Assembly (NCBI GenBank): GCA_013816615.1
Contig: JACDED010000011.1
Coordinates: 1-58,969 of the forward strand
Direction: 5' to 3'
Source of the DNA: Bacteroidota bacterium
Lineage (GTDB): Bacteria; Bacteroidota; Bacteroidia; B-17B0; Aurantibacillaceae
Length of the DNA stretch: 58,969 bases
Below the pieces are notes generated by a model, which saw nothing but the letters and a program-made list of their open reading frames with translations, ran no database searches and had not been told where the DNA came from. This document shows positions 33,401-41,134 of the stretch, piece by piece. The stretch's first letter is position 1. Every line of letters begins with the position of its first letter. The position numbers were made by a program, and so were the translations under genes.

Positions 33401-34950
33401 AATTCTCGTTCGTAATGAATAAAGTAATTAACGGTTCAACAAAAGCAATATTTACAGCCTATCCAAATGTTGTATCGGATCTTATGAAAGGTGTTGAAGG
33501 AATTCTTCGTGAACCGGGTGGATGTTTCGAGCAAACCTCTATGAGCGCATATCCAAATGCAATGGTGTTAGACTATTTAAAAGCCACTGAAAGCAAAGAT
33601 GATAAAACACTGGCTTACGCAGGAACACTTTTAGACAGAGGTTACAAACGCCTTGTTACTTTCGAAACAAAAGAAAAAGGGTACGAATGGTTCGGCGCAT
33701 CGCCCGGCCACGAAGGACTTACAGCTTTTGGATTAATGGAATTTGTGGATATGAAAAAAGCCGGTGGCGATGTGGATCAAAAAATGATCGATCGTACTGC
33801 TGAGTGGATCATGAACCATAAAGATGGTAAAGGTGGTTTTTCACGTAATACACAGGCATATCACGATTTTGGAAGAATTAGCGAAGATGTAATGAACGCA
33901 TATATTGTTTATGCTGTTGCCGAAGCAGGATACTCAGATGTAAAAACAGAATTTGCTGCGTCATGCAAGAAGGCGTTAGAAACAAAAGATGCTTATTTAG
34001 TTGCTATGATGGCCAATGCCGCTTATTCATTTAAGGATACAAAAAAAGGTGATGAGTTAATGACAGCACTTGTAGCTTTACAGGATAAAAATGGCAGTTG
34101 GACAGGTTCAACACATTCTATCACGTATTCGCAAGGTCAATCATTAACTGTTGAAACAACTGCAATGGCTATTATGGCAATTCTTAAATCAAATAAAAAT
34201 ACTAAAGAATTAAATGATGCTGTTCAATTCCTGGTAAGCGCACGTAGCGGATACGGCGTATTTAGTACGACTCAAGGCACCGTATTAGCTTTAAAAGCTT
34301 TAACAGAGTTTGCTAAATTCAGTAAAAAAACAACTGAAGATGGAACCATTGAATTATATGTTGATAATAAAAAAGTGGGAACAAGGTCTTATAAAGCCGG
34401 AGATAAAGGTGGTATTGTAATTGACAGCCTCGAAAAATTTGTGAACGGTGAAGGCAAACACTCTGTTAAAGTAAAATACATTGGTGTAAAAACGCCTTTA
34501 CCTTATTCGGTTGCTGTTAGCTGGAACACTTCTTTACCAAACAGCAATAAAGAATGTGCTGTAGATCTTAAAACTAAATTGGCTGAAAAATCAGTAAATG
34601 TTGGTGAGACGGTTCGTTTGTCGGCAACAGTTACTAATAAAAAGAATGAAGGTATTCCCAGCACTATGGTATTAATTGGTATTCCTGCCGGATTTAGCGC
34701 GCAGCCATGGCAATTAAAAGAAATGCAGGAAAAACATGTGTTTGATTATTACGAGATCTCAGGTAATAATATTGCGATATATTATAGAGGTATGGCGCCA
34801 TCTTCAGTTAAAGAAATAAATTTAGATCTTAAAGCAGAAATGCCTGGTGAGTATGACGCACCTGCTTCATCAGCTTACCTGTACTATACCAATGAATTTA
34901 AGACATGGAGCTCTACAGAAAAGATTATAATTAAAAAACCCACTAGTTAA
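30484..34950 (+). CDS. Alpha-2-macroglobulin-like thioester protein
   Basis: This 1488-residue exported protein opens with MG-type domains after a signal/anchor segment (about residues 10-28): Y-L-H-F-D-K-P-F-Y-E-P-G-E-S-I-W-F near 58. About 565-630 is a carboxypeptidase-regulatory-like beta-sandwich. A Ser/Lys/Asn-rich low-complexity part at about 640-770 follows, then A2M domains. The thioester site G-G-C-F-E-Q (Cys1014, Gln1017) leads into an alpha/alpha thioester domain (A-S-P-G-H-E-G-L-T-A-F-G). Family members trap attacking proteases by covalent linkage, in many bacteria with PBP1c (not seen here). The intact CxEQ means it should be active. The gene stands alone, flanked by non-coding repeats. 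Confidence 0.92.
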   Translation: MNLRSFTSKTTRYTAIGLLTLSLAAWVTPSSVYKLAMDNEVIAMIKKKLTKYSEALPEERVYLHFDKPFYEPGESIWFSAYVRDGQTLKASHKSDIVHVELINPKGGIEKKITLISKNGKAAGDFSLDNGALGGLYKIRAYTNWMKNDGEENSFERDLQVQDVILPNLKMKLNFEKKAFGAGDQVIAKLELNTNENKPLADYKIKFVANLDGKKIIEKAEVTDEEGIKYIKFNLPAKLETSDGLLNVMIDYNGSTESVSRSIPIILNDIDFTLFPEGGDLLCGFDNNIAFRALNEFGKPADIEGIVLDEKGTTITTFTSFHQGMGAFKLNPVASEKYTVKITKPEGIKETFKLPEALKRGYAFTIDNSKDEELTVNVNSTEPEELSLIAQVRGKSFYTTVINAKKGNNKITFPTTSFPIGVSQITLFDSHSIPRAERLVFVNKDKHLNISVETDKEKYLPREKVKMTLFVKDERGLPMPANLSMAVVNDQLLSFADDKSGNMLSQFLLQQDIKDKVEEPAFYFDEKEKKADKALDYLLMTSGWRRFTWEKLIGNETPVANYKEEKAIISGKVLDAYTGKIIPNAAVKINGGLEFPGDWEGKFFVKNIDLSSAQTVTFKAPGYGDQAQYIQNYNQDMTVYLYPNNYYNSYPKTTKSSSGSRSKKGGMVPNDMDDFAANEGVGNAMAVPANNMAGPVVLDNLKKVNVAKGKSKEVAIKNDAKVAEDKKEIAGEANFKSLEQEVEKIAASEVEDRRANKFGQAGRVLSNNNINGDANLVKYYRARQFASPVYKNDENVETRTDFRNTIYWNPNVEVGYSGKRTIEFYTSDNITSFRTTIEGIGTDGTLGRAEKNFFSQLPFSMTTKIPVEVATEDIVSIPLTLKNNTDKPLGGLLAISAPNALQAVVITPSIQTIMPGQAKTIYLDYKVLDKIGYGEFTIGFKACGLGDAFTQKIKIAPKGFPVTTSFSGQDVEKEFSFVMNKVINGSTKAIFTAYPNVVSDLMKGVEGILREPGGCFEQTSMSAYPNAMVLDYLKATESKDDKTLAYAGTLLDRGYKRLVTFETKEKGYEWFGASPGHEGLTAFGLMEFVDMKKAGGDVDQKMIDRTAEWIMNHKDGKGGFSRNTQAYHDFGRISEDVMNAYIVYAVAEAGYSDVKTEFAASCKKALETKDAYLVAMMANAAYSFKDTKKGDELMTALVALQDKNGSWTGSTHSITYSQGQSLTVETTAMAIMAILKSNKNTKELNDAVQFLVSARSGYGVFSTTQGTVLALKALTEFAKFSKKTTEDGTIELYVDNKKVGTRSYKAGDKGGIVIDSLEKFVNGEGKHSVKVKYIGVKTPLPYSVAVSWNTSLPNSNKECAVDLKTKLAEKSVNVGETVRLSATVTNKKNEGIPSTMVLIGIPAGFSAQPWQLKEMQEKHVFDYYEISGNNIAIYYRGMAPSSVKEINLDLKAEMPGEYDAPASSAYLYYTNEFKTWSSTEKIIIKKPTS

Positions 34951-34954
34951 TAAA

Positions 34955-35063
34955 TTACCACTAAAACACTTAGGTCACTCAGAAACACTAAGAATTTGCA
35001 TACTTAGGGTTTATTACTAAAAAATCTTAGTGATACTTTGTGTTCTTAGTGTCTTAGTGGTAA
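34955..35063. repeat. intergenic inverted repeat of the CTTAGTG family, copy 2
   Basis: The left arm 34955-34973 (TTACCACTAAAACACTTAG) pairs with 35045-35063 (CTTAGTGTCTTAGTGGTAA) with two mismatches. The interior has further CTTAGTG-like units. The arms match those at 10476-10568. It begins 5 bases after the macroglobulin-like gene and lies before a small secreted-protein gene. Confidence 0.85.
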
Positions 35064-35102
35064 AAATGCAATGACTCTTTACAAATAGTGTAATTAATAA
35101 AT

Positions 35103-35498
35103 ATGAAAAAAATAAGTTTAATATTTAGTCTATTCATTTACCAATTTTCTTTTGCAAATGTATGTGAATTAAAAGAAGATTCTTTAAAGAGTGAATATGA
35201 CATTAAAGATCCAAGAAATCCAAATTGCCCTTGTCATAAATACCAAAAGCTGGCAGATGAAGAATACAGGAAGTCGTTAGGAAAGGAAATAAAAATAACT
35301 CCTGATAATGATAAAAATAATTTCCATAATTCTTTTGTTGCTGGTAGTGATCTGAAGTCAAATAGCAAAGCAAAAACTAAAAAATTTCGTTCGGGAAAAT
35401 GGGTACATAGTTTTTTTAATTTCAAAAAGAAAAAAAGTTCAAAAAGAAGAAAGGTAAGAAGGTTAAGGAGAGATAACGCTGCTTGTTTTCATTTTTGA
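35103..35498 (+). CDS. Small secreted basic protein of unknown function
   Basis: This 131-residue protein has a signal peptide (about 1-18, ending S-F-A-N). The mature part has an N-C-P-C-H motif around residue 40 and a strongly basic C-terminal part (K-K-K-K-S-S-K-R-R-K-V-R-R). It could bind anionic polymers; nothing specific is recognised. It has its own terminator and follows the inverted repeat at 34955. Confidence 0.65.
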   Translation: MKKISLIFSLFIYQFSFANVCELKEDSLKSEYDIKDPRNPNCPCHKYQKLADEEYRKSLGKEIKITPDNDKNNFHNSFVAGSDLKSNSKAKTKKFRSGKWVHSFFNFKKKKSSKRRKVRRLRRDNAACFHF

Positions 35499-35504
35499 TC
35501 AAAT

Positions 35505-35534
35505 AAAAAGTCTCGGTTTTGCCGGGACTTTTTT
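35505..35534 (+). terminator. terminator after the small secreted protein gene
   Basis: AAAAAGTCTCGG pairs with CCGGGACTTTTT (one wobble) around a short loop and is followed by Ts. It lies 7 bases after the stop. Confidence 0.85.
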
Positions 35535-35606
35535 GTTAATGGTTTATTGAATATAAACACGGAAAATTCAGTCCGATAAAAATTACAAGACAATGGATAA
35601 GATTAA

Positions 35607-36860
35607 TTAAAAATCAAATATTAGTTCAAACCCTTTGTTTTCAATTGCCTTTTTCAAATCAAGCCCCACTCTAAGCATTTCAGCATAAACAATAAATTCT
35701 TGTTCCTTATATTCAAAATTAAAGCCAAGTTTAACAGAAACTACGCTACAATTGGTTGTAAAAATTGGAAATAGTTGTTCATTAAATATTGCGTATAAAT
35801 CAAATTCACTTGATGTCGGTTTATATACTAAGTTACGAATCATCTTTTCCGTTTCTGGGTCTCTTGCGTTTTCTTGATATTTTTTATAATAAATAATTCC
35901 TTTGAATTTAACAGAAGAGGGATATTTTAGTGAAAGTGTTGTTTTAAGGGCAATTTCATTTATTTCTTGTGTTGTTAACGAACTAGGAGATTTAATGTAG
36001 ATTGTTCGAGGCTCACGAAAATATTCAAGATCAATTGGTGGGAAATAGCCGCTTTCTTCTTCATTAACATAAGTTTTGGCATTTCTATATTCACGGGTAT
36101 AATTGAATAAAAAATCAGTTGTCCTTGGATCAAAACTGTTTGCACATATAAAGCCAATTAAAAATTGTTCATCTGCACTCAAACTATAATAAAAAGACGT
36201 ATGATAGAAAGTTTCTAATGTTTCAATACTATTTTTCCTATTATTTTCTTCGACTTTTAAATTCGCATGTATAAAATTTGCAATATGTATTAGATTTTCT
36301 CCTACTTGCTTAACAATAGGTAAAAATTTATAAATTGCAAAAGGGGTTGACTGACATAAGGTGAAGTTTTTGAATTCTGGAATATCCACATTTACTGCAG
36401 AATTATAGTTTTGCAAACCAGTCTTTAGTGTTAATATCTGTTTCATAAACTTTTCGGATAATTCTGGATAAATGCTATCCCTGTAATTCTTCATCAAATT
36501 AAAAAACGTAGACTCAGCCAATTGTGTTTTCATGATAATTTCTGTTGACTGTTGAGCGTCCGCTTGTCTTTTAAGCTCAACTCTATTTAGTGTCATTTCA
36601 TCACGTTGTAATTTTAATTCTTCTCTTTGCAATTTTAATTCAATTCGCTGCATTAATGCGGTATAAATTAGTACTGCGAATGCTAAACCAGAAAAAATAG
36701 CATTTAAAACACCAAACATATCTCCAAATTGACCTTTAGTTTGCCAAGATGCAGAATGGTTAAACATATAACATCCATACGTCACAACCGAACCAATAAT
36801 TAATATTAACGCTATGCGAAATCCTTTTCTAAGATTTTGTTCTTCTGTGTCAGTACTCAT
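35607..36860 (-). CDS. Putative phage abortive-infection (AbiC-like) membrane protein
   Basis: This 417-residue protein has two N-terminal membrane segments (about 15-32 and 52-67) joined by a short loop with F-G-D-M-F-G-V-L-N-A-I-F-S-G-L-A-F-A. A coiled coil of repeated E-L-K-L-Q-R-E/D units (about 72-95) and a large helical cytosolic domain follow. This layout and the G-D-M-F-G ... Q-R-x-E-L-x-L-Q-R-x-E-L pattern match the putative phage abortive-infection (AbiC-like, PutAbiC) family. Members are suspected of causing growth arrest or death on phage infection. No cognate toxin, retron or restriction gene adjoins it here. It lies alone between an unrelated small gene and an oxidoreductase gene. 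Confidence 0.75.
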   Translation of the reverse strand: MSTDTEEQNLRKGFRIALILIIGSVVTYGCYMFNHSASWQTKGQFGDMFGVLNAIFSGLAFAVLIYTALMQRIELKLQREELKLQRDEMTLNRVELKRQADAQQSTEIIMKTQLAESTFFNLMKNYRDSIYPELSEKFMKQILTLKTGLQNYNSAVNVDIPEFKNFTLCQSTPFAIYKFLPIVKQVGENLIHIANFIHANLKVEENNRKNSIETLETFYHTSFYYSLSADEQFLIGFICANSFDPRTTDFLFNYTREYRNAKTYVNEEESGYFPPIDLEYFREPRTIYIKSPSSLTTQEINEIALKTTLSLKYPSSVKFKGIIYYKKYQENARDPETEKMIRNLVYKPTSSEFDLYAIFNEQLFPIFTTNCSVVSVKLGFNFEYKEQEFIVYAEMLRVGLDLKKAIENKGFELIFDF

Positions 36861-37051
36861 TTTTAATTTTTTTAATTGGTTGCGGCAGATGTATTCGAAA
36901 CTATTAAATTTCTAGCATTCAATTATAAATATACGTTTTTTTCGCTTTTTCTGAATGTAAATTAGGTATTCTCCTAGAGCAATTATATTTCTAAGGTTTA
37001 TGTTTAAAGCCGCAGGCTTCTATGTAAACTAATTTTATTTATTCAAAAAAA

Positions 37052-37070
37052 CTATGTGTCTATGTGGTAA
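37052..37070. repeat. solo half copy of the CTATGTG-type repeat
   Basis: CTATGTGTCTATGTGGTAA is nearly identical to the right arm at 41786-41805 and is likewise followed by an AATTTTTAAC-like tail. I found no left arm nearby. It lies in the 233-base gap between the AbiC-like and oxidoreductase genes. Confidence 0.7.
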
Positions 37071-37093
37071 ATTTTTAACGACTCGATTAAGCT

Positions 37094-37783
37094 TCAACTC
37101 ACAATATTAAAATTAAACGCGCCCATTTTCTTAGCACCGTAAATTCTTAACCATACCGGTAAAACAGCTTCTGTGCCTCTTGCTGAGCTTAGATCACCAA
37201 GATCAAGAATGTTCTGATCTTTCCAGCCTAATGTATTTAAGAATTCTTTAACCGTAGTTTTTGCAGCCTCATCATTACCGCAAATATAATTTATGTGATC
37301 TCCTTTTATAATAGAAGGATCAACCATAATACCGCACCACATAGTATTTAATGTTTTAACCACTTTTGCATTTGAAAATGTTTTTTGGATTTCTTCACCT
37401 AAGGAATTAAAATTACTTAGCTCAGGTACTAATCCCGGAGGCATGCCTTTACTAAAATCCAATGGATTAGAAATATCCACAAGTATCTTTCCCTCTAAAT
37501 TTTTTGCTTTAGCCAGGTTTAAAACTGCTATTGAGTTTGCGCCTTGTGAAACATTTAAGATCATTTCACCAAAAGCTGCAGCTTCTTCAAACGTACCGGC
37601 TTTAATAGTACCGTTCTTTTCGTGCCATTGTGCAAACCCATTTTTAGCACCGTCTTTTCCCGGAGCTGCTAATTTCTCCTGTAAATTTCTTGTGCCGATC
37701 ATTACTTCATAACCCAGGGCGTTTAAGCGTGTGGCAAATGTTTGTCCAACAGTTCCTGATCCAAGTATTGCTATTTTTTTCAT
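37094..37783 (-). CDS. NADPH-dependent F420 reductase-like oxidoreductase
   Basis: This 229-residue Rossmann protein starts with I-A-I-L-G-S-G-T-V-G-Q-T-F-A and the phosphate-binding I-G-T-R-N motif. That motif favours NADP(H), as in the F420-dependent NADP reductase/NADP oxidoreductase family (PF03807). A D-I-S-N-P-L-D-F strand and a K-T-L-N-T-M-W segment also fit the family. Whether F420 is used is unknown; in this phylum such proteins may act on other substrates. It is divergent from the hxlR gene with a palindrome between them, so HxlR probably controls it. Confidence 0.85.
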   Translation of the reverse strand: MKKIAILGSGTVGQTFATRLNALGYEVMIGTRNLQEKLAAPGKDGAKNGFAQWHEKNGTIKAGTFEEAAAFGEMILNVSQGANSIAVLNLAKAKNLEGKILVDISNPLDFSKGMPPGLVPELSNFNSLGEEIQKTFSNAKVVKTLNTMWCGIMVDPSIIKGDHINYICGNDEAAKTTVKEFLNTLGWKDQNILDLGDLSSARGTEAVLPVWLRIYGAKKMGAFNFNIVS

Positions 37784-37859
37784 GTTATTGAGTTTTTTAA
37801 ATTGTTAACTATCAAAATTATAGTTGCAAACATATGTATACTTATTTACCTTTGCAATA

Positions 37860-37877
37860 ACTGTCAAATTTGACAGT
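37860..37877. promoter_or_regulatory. Perfect 18-bp palindrome, probable HxlR operator
   Basis: ACTGTCAAATTTGACAGT is a perfect palindrome 26 bases before the hxlR start and 76 bases from the divergent oxidoreductase start. Its place and symmetry fit a dimeric winged-helix regulator. Confidence 0.65.
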
Positions 37878-37903
37878 AGTATAATTTTACAAAAAATTAG
37901 CAA

Positions 37904-38299
37904 ATGATCATAAAAGGTAAAGAATATGTTTTTAAACTGCGCGGCAATACATTTCACTGCGCTATGGATGTTACCATGAGTTTTATTGGTGGTAAATGGA
38001 AAACAGTTGTGCTGTGGTATCTGCGCAATAAAACCATGCGCTTTGGTGAGTTAAGAAAACAGATACCTGATATTACAGAAAAAATGCTGAGCCTTCAATT
38101 AAAAAGCTTAGAAGAAGATGGAATTATTAAGCGTGAAGTTTTTGCAGAAGTACCTTTGCGTGTAGAATATTCATTAACAGCATTTGGAAAAACATTATTG
38201 CCTGTTGTTGAAAGTATAGCTAAATGGGGTAGGAACCTTGGTGACACAGAGGGTAAAGTAGAAGAAGTTTTAACAAAAAAAAAGAAAAAATTAAAGTAG
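37904..38299 (+). CDS. HxlR-family winged-helix regulator
   Basis: This 131-residue MarR-like winged-helix protein has the HxlR features: C-A-M-D near residue 20 (a conserved sensor-type cysteine in many members), F-I-G-G-K-W-K-T-V-V-L-W-Y-L, R-F-G-E-L-R-K-Q-I-P-D-I-T-E-K-M-L and the wing E-V-P-L-R-V-E-Y-S-L-T. A lysine tail ends it. HxlR proteins answer to electrophiles, formaldehyde or redox stress and often regulate an adjacent divergent oxidoreductase, which is the arrangement here. Confidence 0.93.
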   Translation: MIIKGKEYVFKLRGNTFHCAMDVTMSFIGGKWKTVVLWYLRNKTMRFGELRKQIPDITEKMLSLQLKSLEEDGIIKREVFAEVPLRVEYSLTAFGKTLLPVVESIAKWGRNLGDTEGKVEEVLTKKKKKLK

Positions 38300-38302
38300 A
38301 TA

Positions 38303-38357
38303 TCCTCCTCGTTGTTTTCTGAACTTCATTTTGCTTCGCAAAACCTCAAGAGGAGGA
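38303..38357. terminator. double hairpin between convergent genes
   Basis: TCCTCCTC (38303-38310) pairs with GAGGAGGA (38350-38357). Inside, TTTTGC-TTC-GCAAAA (38329-38343) forms a second stem. It straddles the end of the minus-strand dioxygenase gene and lies 3 bases after hxlR, suggesting a shared bidirectional stop. Confidence 0.55.
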
Positions 38358-39242
38358 CAATAAAACAGAGGTCATGGTTAATGAGCCGGCAATAACTTTA
38401 TCATTAAAGAATTTTGGTGTTTCATTTTTTTCCTGTAAAGCTAAAGTGTAAAGTAAAGGCAAATAATGTTCGCGTGTTGGGACCGCTAATTTTGCAGATT
38501 TACTTAATCCTTCATAATTGATCAATGCTTTATGATCCTTTGCAGTGATTTTGTTTTTAAAGATGGTGTTCATTTCTATAGCCCAATCAAAACCATATTC
38601 TTTATCAAGATCGGTCATTGATGTGGCTTTCACCATTCCTAAATTATGTACCATATTACCACTGCCAATAATTAAAACTCCTTTTTTGCGAAGCGATGCT
38701 AATTCTTTTGCGAGTTCGTAATGGTATTGTGGTGCTTGATTATAATCTAAGCTTAACTGAAATACAGGAACATCTGCATTAGGGAACATGGGTTTTAAAA
38801 TACTCCAGGTACCATGGTCAAGCCCCCATTTTTCATCCAAAGCAACAACCGTTTTTTTAATTGTGTTTTTTGTTTCTAATGCAAATTCCGGTGTGCCCGG
38901 TGCAGGATAAATTGTTTCAAATAATTCTTTTGGAAACCCTCCAAAATCATGAATGGTCCTTGGCATTTTCATCGCAGTTACAAATGTGCCATTAGTTTCC
39001 CAATGTGCTGAGATACATAAGATAGCTTTTGGTTTCGGCAAGTTCTTTGCAACCGTTTTCCATCCGGTAACAAACTCATTGTCGTTCAAAGCATTCATTG
39101 GATTGCCATGCCCTATAAAAAGCGCAGGCATTAGTACAGTTGAACCGAAAGTTTCGGTTAATTTATTTAATTCATTTAATTTCATAGCCGCGCCGGATAA
39201 AGGAAATAATGCCAACAATTTTAAAAAGCCTTTTCTGTCCAT
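38346..39242 (-). CDS. LigB-superfamily extradiol dioxygenase (YgiD-like)
   Basis: This 298-residue protein has metal-binding residues in I-G-H-G-N-P (His45) and S-A-H-W-E-T, the catalytic-type D-H-G-T-W-S, G-S-G-N-M-V-H-N-L and P-T-R-E-H-Y-L-P-L-L. These are the signatures of the class III extradiol dioxygenases that include YgiD/4,5-DOPA dioxygenase. An M-D-R-K-G-F-L-K leader with a short hydrophobic stretch, as in exported proteins of this genome, precedes the domain. Aromatic catechols are the likely substrates. It is a single gene convergent with hxlR. Confidence 0.9.
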   Translation of the reverse strand: MDRKGFLKLLALFPLSGAAMKLNELNKLTETFGSTVLMPALFIGHGNPMNALNDNEFVTGWKTVAKNLPKPKAILCISAHWETNGTFVTAMKMPRTIHDFGGFPKELFETIYPAPGTPEFALETKNTIKKTVVALDEKWGLDHGTWSILKPMFPNADVPVFQLSLDYNQAPQYHYELAKELASLRKKGVLIIGSGNMVHNLGMVKATSMTDLDKEYGFDWAIEMNTIFKNKITAKDHKALINYEGLSKSAKLAVPTREHYLPLLYTLALQEKNETPKFFNDKVIAGSLTMTSVLLSSS

Positions 39243-39321
39243 TGGATAAAGTAAAGTTAAAAAAATAAAAATAAGACAGTTTAGGAACCATGTTAATAAA
39301 AGCGATTTATTTATTTGTCAA

Positions 39322-39329
39322 TAAATTTG
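39322..39329 (+). promoter_or_regulatory. -7 box of the haem lipoprotein gene at 39358
   Basis: TAAATTTG fits the -7 consensus and lies 28 bases before the start codon. Confidence 0.45.
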
Positions 39330-39357
39330 TTACTTCACGAGCGTAAAAAATTATCCT

Positions 39358-39738
39358 ATGAAGTATTCAAAACACATTATTATATTCTCTTTTGTAGCAG
39401 TATTTATTATTATTGCCTGCAAAACCAAAAAAGAAATCAAAACCACAACAACTCCTATACCGGTTGTAGTTGAAGAGCCAAAAGCCCCGGTTGGTATTGT
39501 ATCGTATGAAACCTTAAAACCGTTATTGGCTAAAAGCTGTAATACCAGTGGCTGTCATGATGAAAGCCGTAGAAGAATGAACTTTAAGATCTACGATAAC
39601 CTTAAATATTTTGGTGCAAAAGGCGAGATCAAAACCCATGTGCTTGAAATAAAAAATATGCCGCCGGACGAAACTTTAACTGCCGCTGAATTAGACCTTT
39701 TTAAACGCTGGATAGCCGACGGAATGACTGAAAAGTAA
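39358..39738 (+). CDS. Small haem lipoprotein with CX4CH motif
   Basis: This 126-residue lipoprotein (lipobox I-I-A-C, Cys21) has a Thr/Pro/Glu linker and one haem-like site, C-N-T-S-G-C-H (Cys61, Cys66, His67), spaced as CX4CH. The later K-N-M-P-P-D-E and R-W-I-A-D-G-M are the usual distal ends of short cytochrome domains; the Met may be the second ligand. It resembles the lipoprotein at 26347 in layout. No partner enzyme is adjacent. Confidence 0.78.
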   Translation: MKYSKHIIIFSFVAVFIIIACKTKKEIKTTTTPIPVVVEEPKAPVGIVSYETLKPLLAKSCNTSGCHDESRRRMNFKIYDNLKYFGAKGEIKTHVLEIKNMPPDETLTAAELDLFKRWIADGMTEK

Positions 39739-39757
39739 ACCATTAAATTAATTAAAG

Positions 39758-39765
39758 TATCTTTG
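39758..39765 (+). promoter_or_regulatory. -7 box of the DEAD-box helicase gene
   Basis: TATCTTTG matches TAnnTTTG and lies 15 bases before the helicase ATG. Confidence 0.5.
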
Positions 39766-39780
39766 TGGAAATAAACACAA

Positions 39781-41112
39781 ATGAGCTCTTTTAGCGATCT
39801 TAATCTTTCCAAACAACTTTTACGCGCCATTGATGATATTGGGTTTAAAAACCCAACACCTATACAGGAAAAAGCATTTCCTGTTATTTGTTCAGGAACA
39901 GATGCAGTTGGTATTGCACAAACAGGTACCGGAAAAACCTTTGCTTATTTATTGCCGGTTTTAAAACAATTAACGTTTTCTGACCAACGTCAACCGCGTG
40001 TAATTATACTTGTACCAACACGTGAATTGGTTGAGCAGGTTGTGGGCGAAATACAAAAACTTACAAAATTTATGAGCGTTAGGTCTTTTGGGATCTATGG
40101 CGCTTCCAATATTAATACACAAAAGCAAAAAGTGTATGATGGTTTGGATATTTTGGTAGCTACTCCCGGAAGATTTATTGATCTCACTTTAAGTCGCACT
40201 TTACAATTAAGTTCTGTAAAAAAATTAGTGATAGACGAAGTGGATGAGATGTTGAATCTCGGTTTTAGGGCACAACTTACACAGATCCTGGATTCACTAC
40301 CACCAAAAAGACAAAATATTTTATTTTCTGCAACATTAAATGAAGATGTGGAATTAATGATCTCAAAATATTTTAATAAGCCTGAATATATTGAACTTAT
40401 TTCGAGAGGAACACCTTTAGAAAAAATTGTGCAATACGTTTATTCTGTTCCGAATTTTTATACCAAGATAAACTTATTAAAGTGGATGCTTCAACATGAA
40501 AAAGGTTTTACTAAAGTTTTATTATTTGTAAAAAATAAAAAAATTGCAGATGATATTTACGAAACACTTGAAGAAGAATTTCCAACAGAGACGGGTATTA
40601 TTCATTCTAATAAATCACAGCCACAACGTTTTTCGTCAGTAAAATATTTTAATGAAGGCGTTCATCGTTTATTGATAGCTACAGATATTATTGCGCGTGG
40701 ACTTGATCTTGCAGATGTAACACATGTTATTAATTTTGATATTCCTAAAGAACCCGGTGCTTATATTCACAGGATAGGAAGAACGGGTAGGGCGGATAAA
40801 GCGGGTATAGCAATGAGCTTTGTAACAGAGGCTGAAAAACCTTTGCAGGTGGCAATAGAGAATTTAATGAATAAAAAGATCCCGGTTCTTAAAATGTCAA
40901 AAGATGTAGAGATAGACCCTGAATTGACAAAAGATGAAATGCCTGTTACGCGTGATAAAAATTTAGCGAAAAATAAAAAAGTAGAAGTTACAGGTGGTGG
41001 TGCTTTTCATGAAAAGAAAGCAAAGAATAAAAAAGAACAATTGGGAGGTAAACGCAGCCAGGAGAAAATAAGACGTTTAAGAGAAGGATACGCTAAGAAG
41101 AGAAAATTCTAA
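39781..41112 (+). CDS. DEAD-box family ATP-dependent RNA helicase (DEVD variant)
   Basis: This 443-residue helicase has the Q motif (F-K-N-P-T-P-I-Q), motif I A-Q-T-G-T-G-K-T, P-T-R-E-L, motif III S-A-T, the A-R-G-L-D and motif VI H-R-I-G-R-T-G-R. It therefore belongs to the DEAD-box RNA helicases that remodel rRNA and mRNA. Motif II reads D-E-V-D (152-155) instead of DEAD; the catalytic Asp-Glu is kept, with Val at the third place. A basic C-terminal tail (about 395-443) likely binds RNA. It is monocistronic. Confidence 0.95.
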   Translation: MSSFSDLNLSKQLLRAIDDIGFKNPTPIQEKAFPVICSGTDAVGIAQTGTGKTFAYLLPVLKQLTFSDQRQPRVIILVPTRELVEQVVGEIQKLTKFMSVRSFGIYGASNINTQKQKVYDGLDILVATPGRFIDLTLSRTLQLSSVKKLVIDEVDEMLNLGFRAQLTQILDSLPPKRQNILFSATLNEDVELMISKYFNKPEYIELISRGTPLEKIVQYVYSVPNFYTKINLLKWMLQHEKGFTKVLLFVKNKKIADDIYETLEEEFPTETGIIHSNKSQPQRFSSVKYFNEGVHRLLIATDIIARGLDLADVTHVINFDIPKEPGAYIHRIGRTGRADKAGIAMSFVTEAEKPLQVAIENLMNKKIPVLKMSKDVEIDPELTKDEMPVTRDKNLAKNKKVEVTGGGAFHEKKAKNKKEQLGGKRSQEKIRRLREGYAKKRKF

Positions 41113-41134
41113 TTTTTCATTCCTCCAATAAAAA

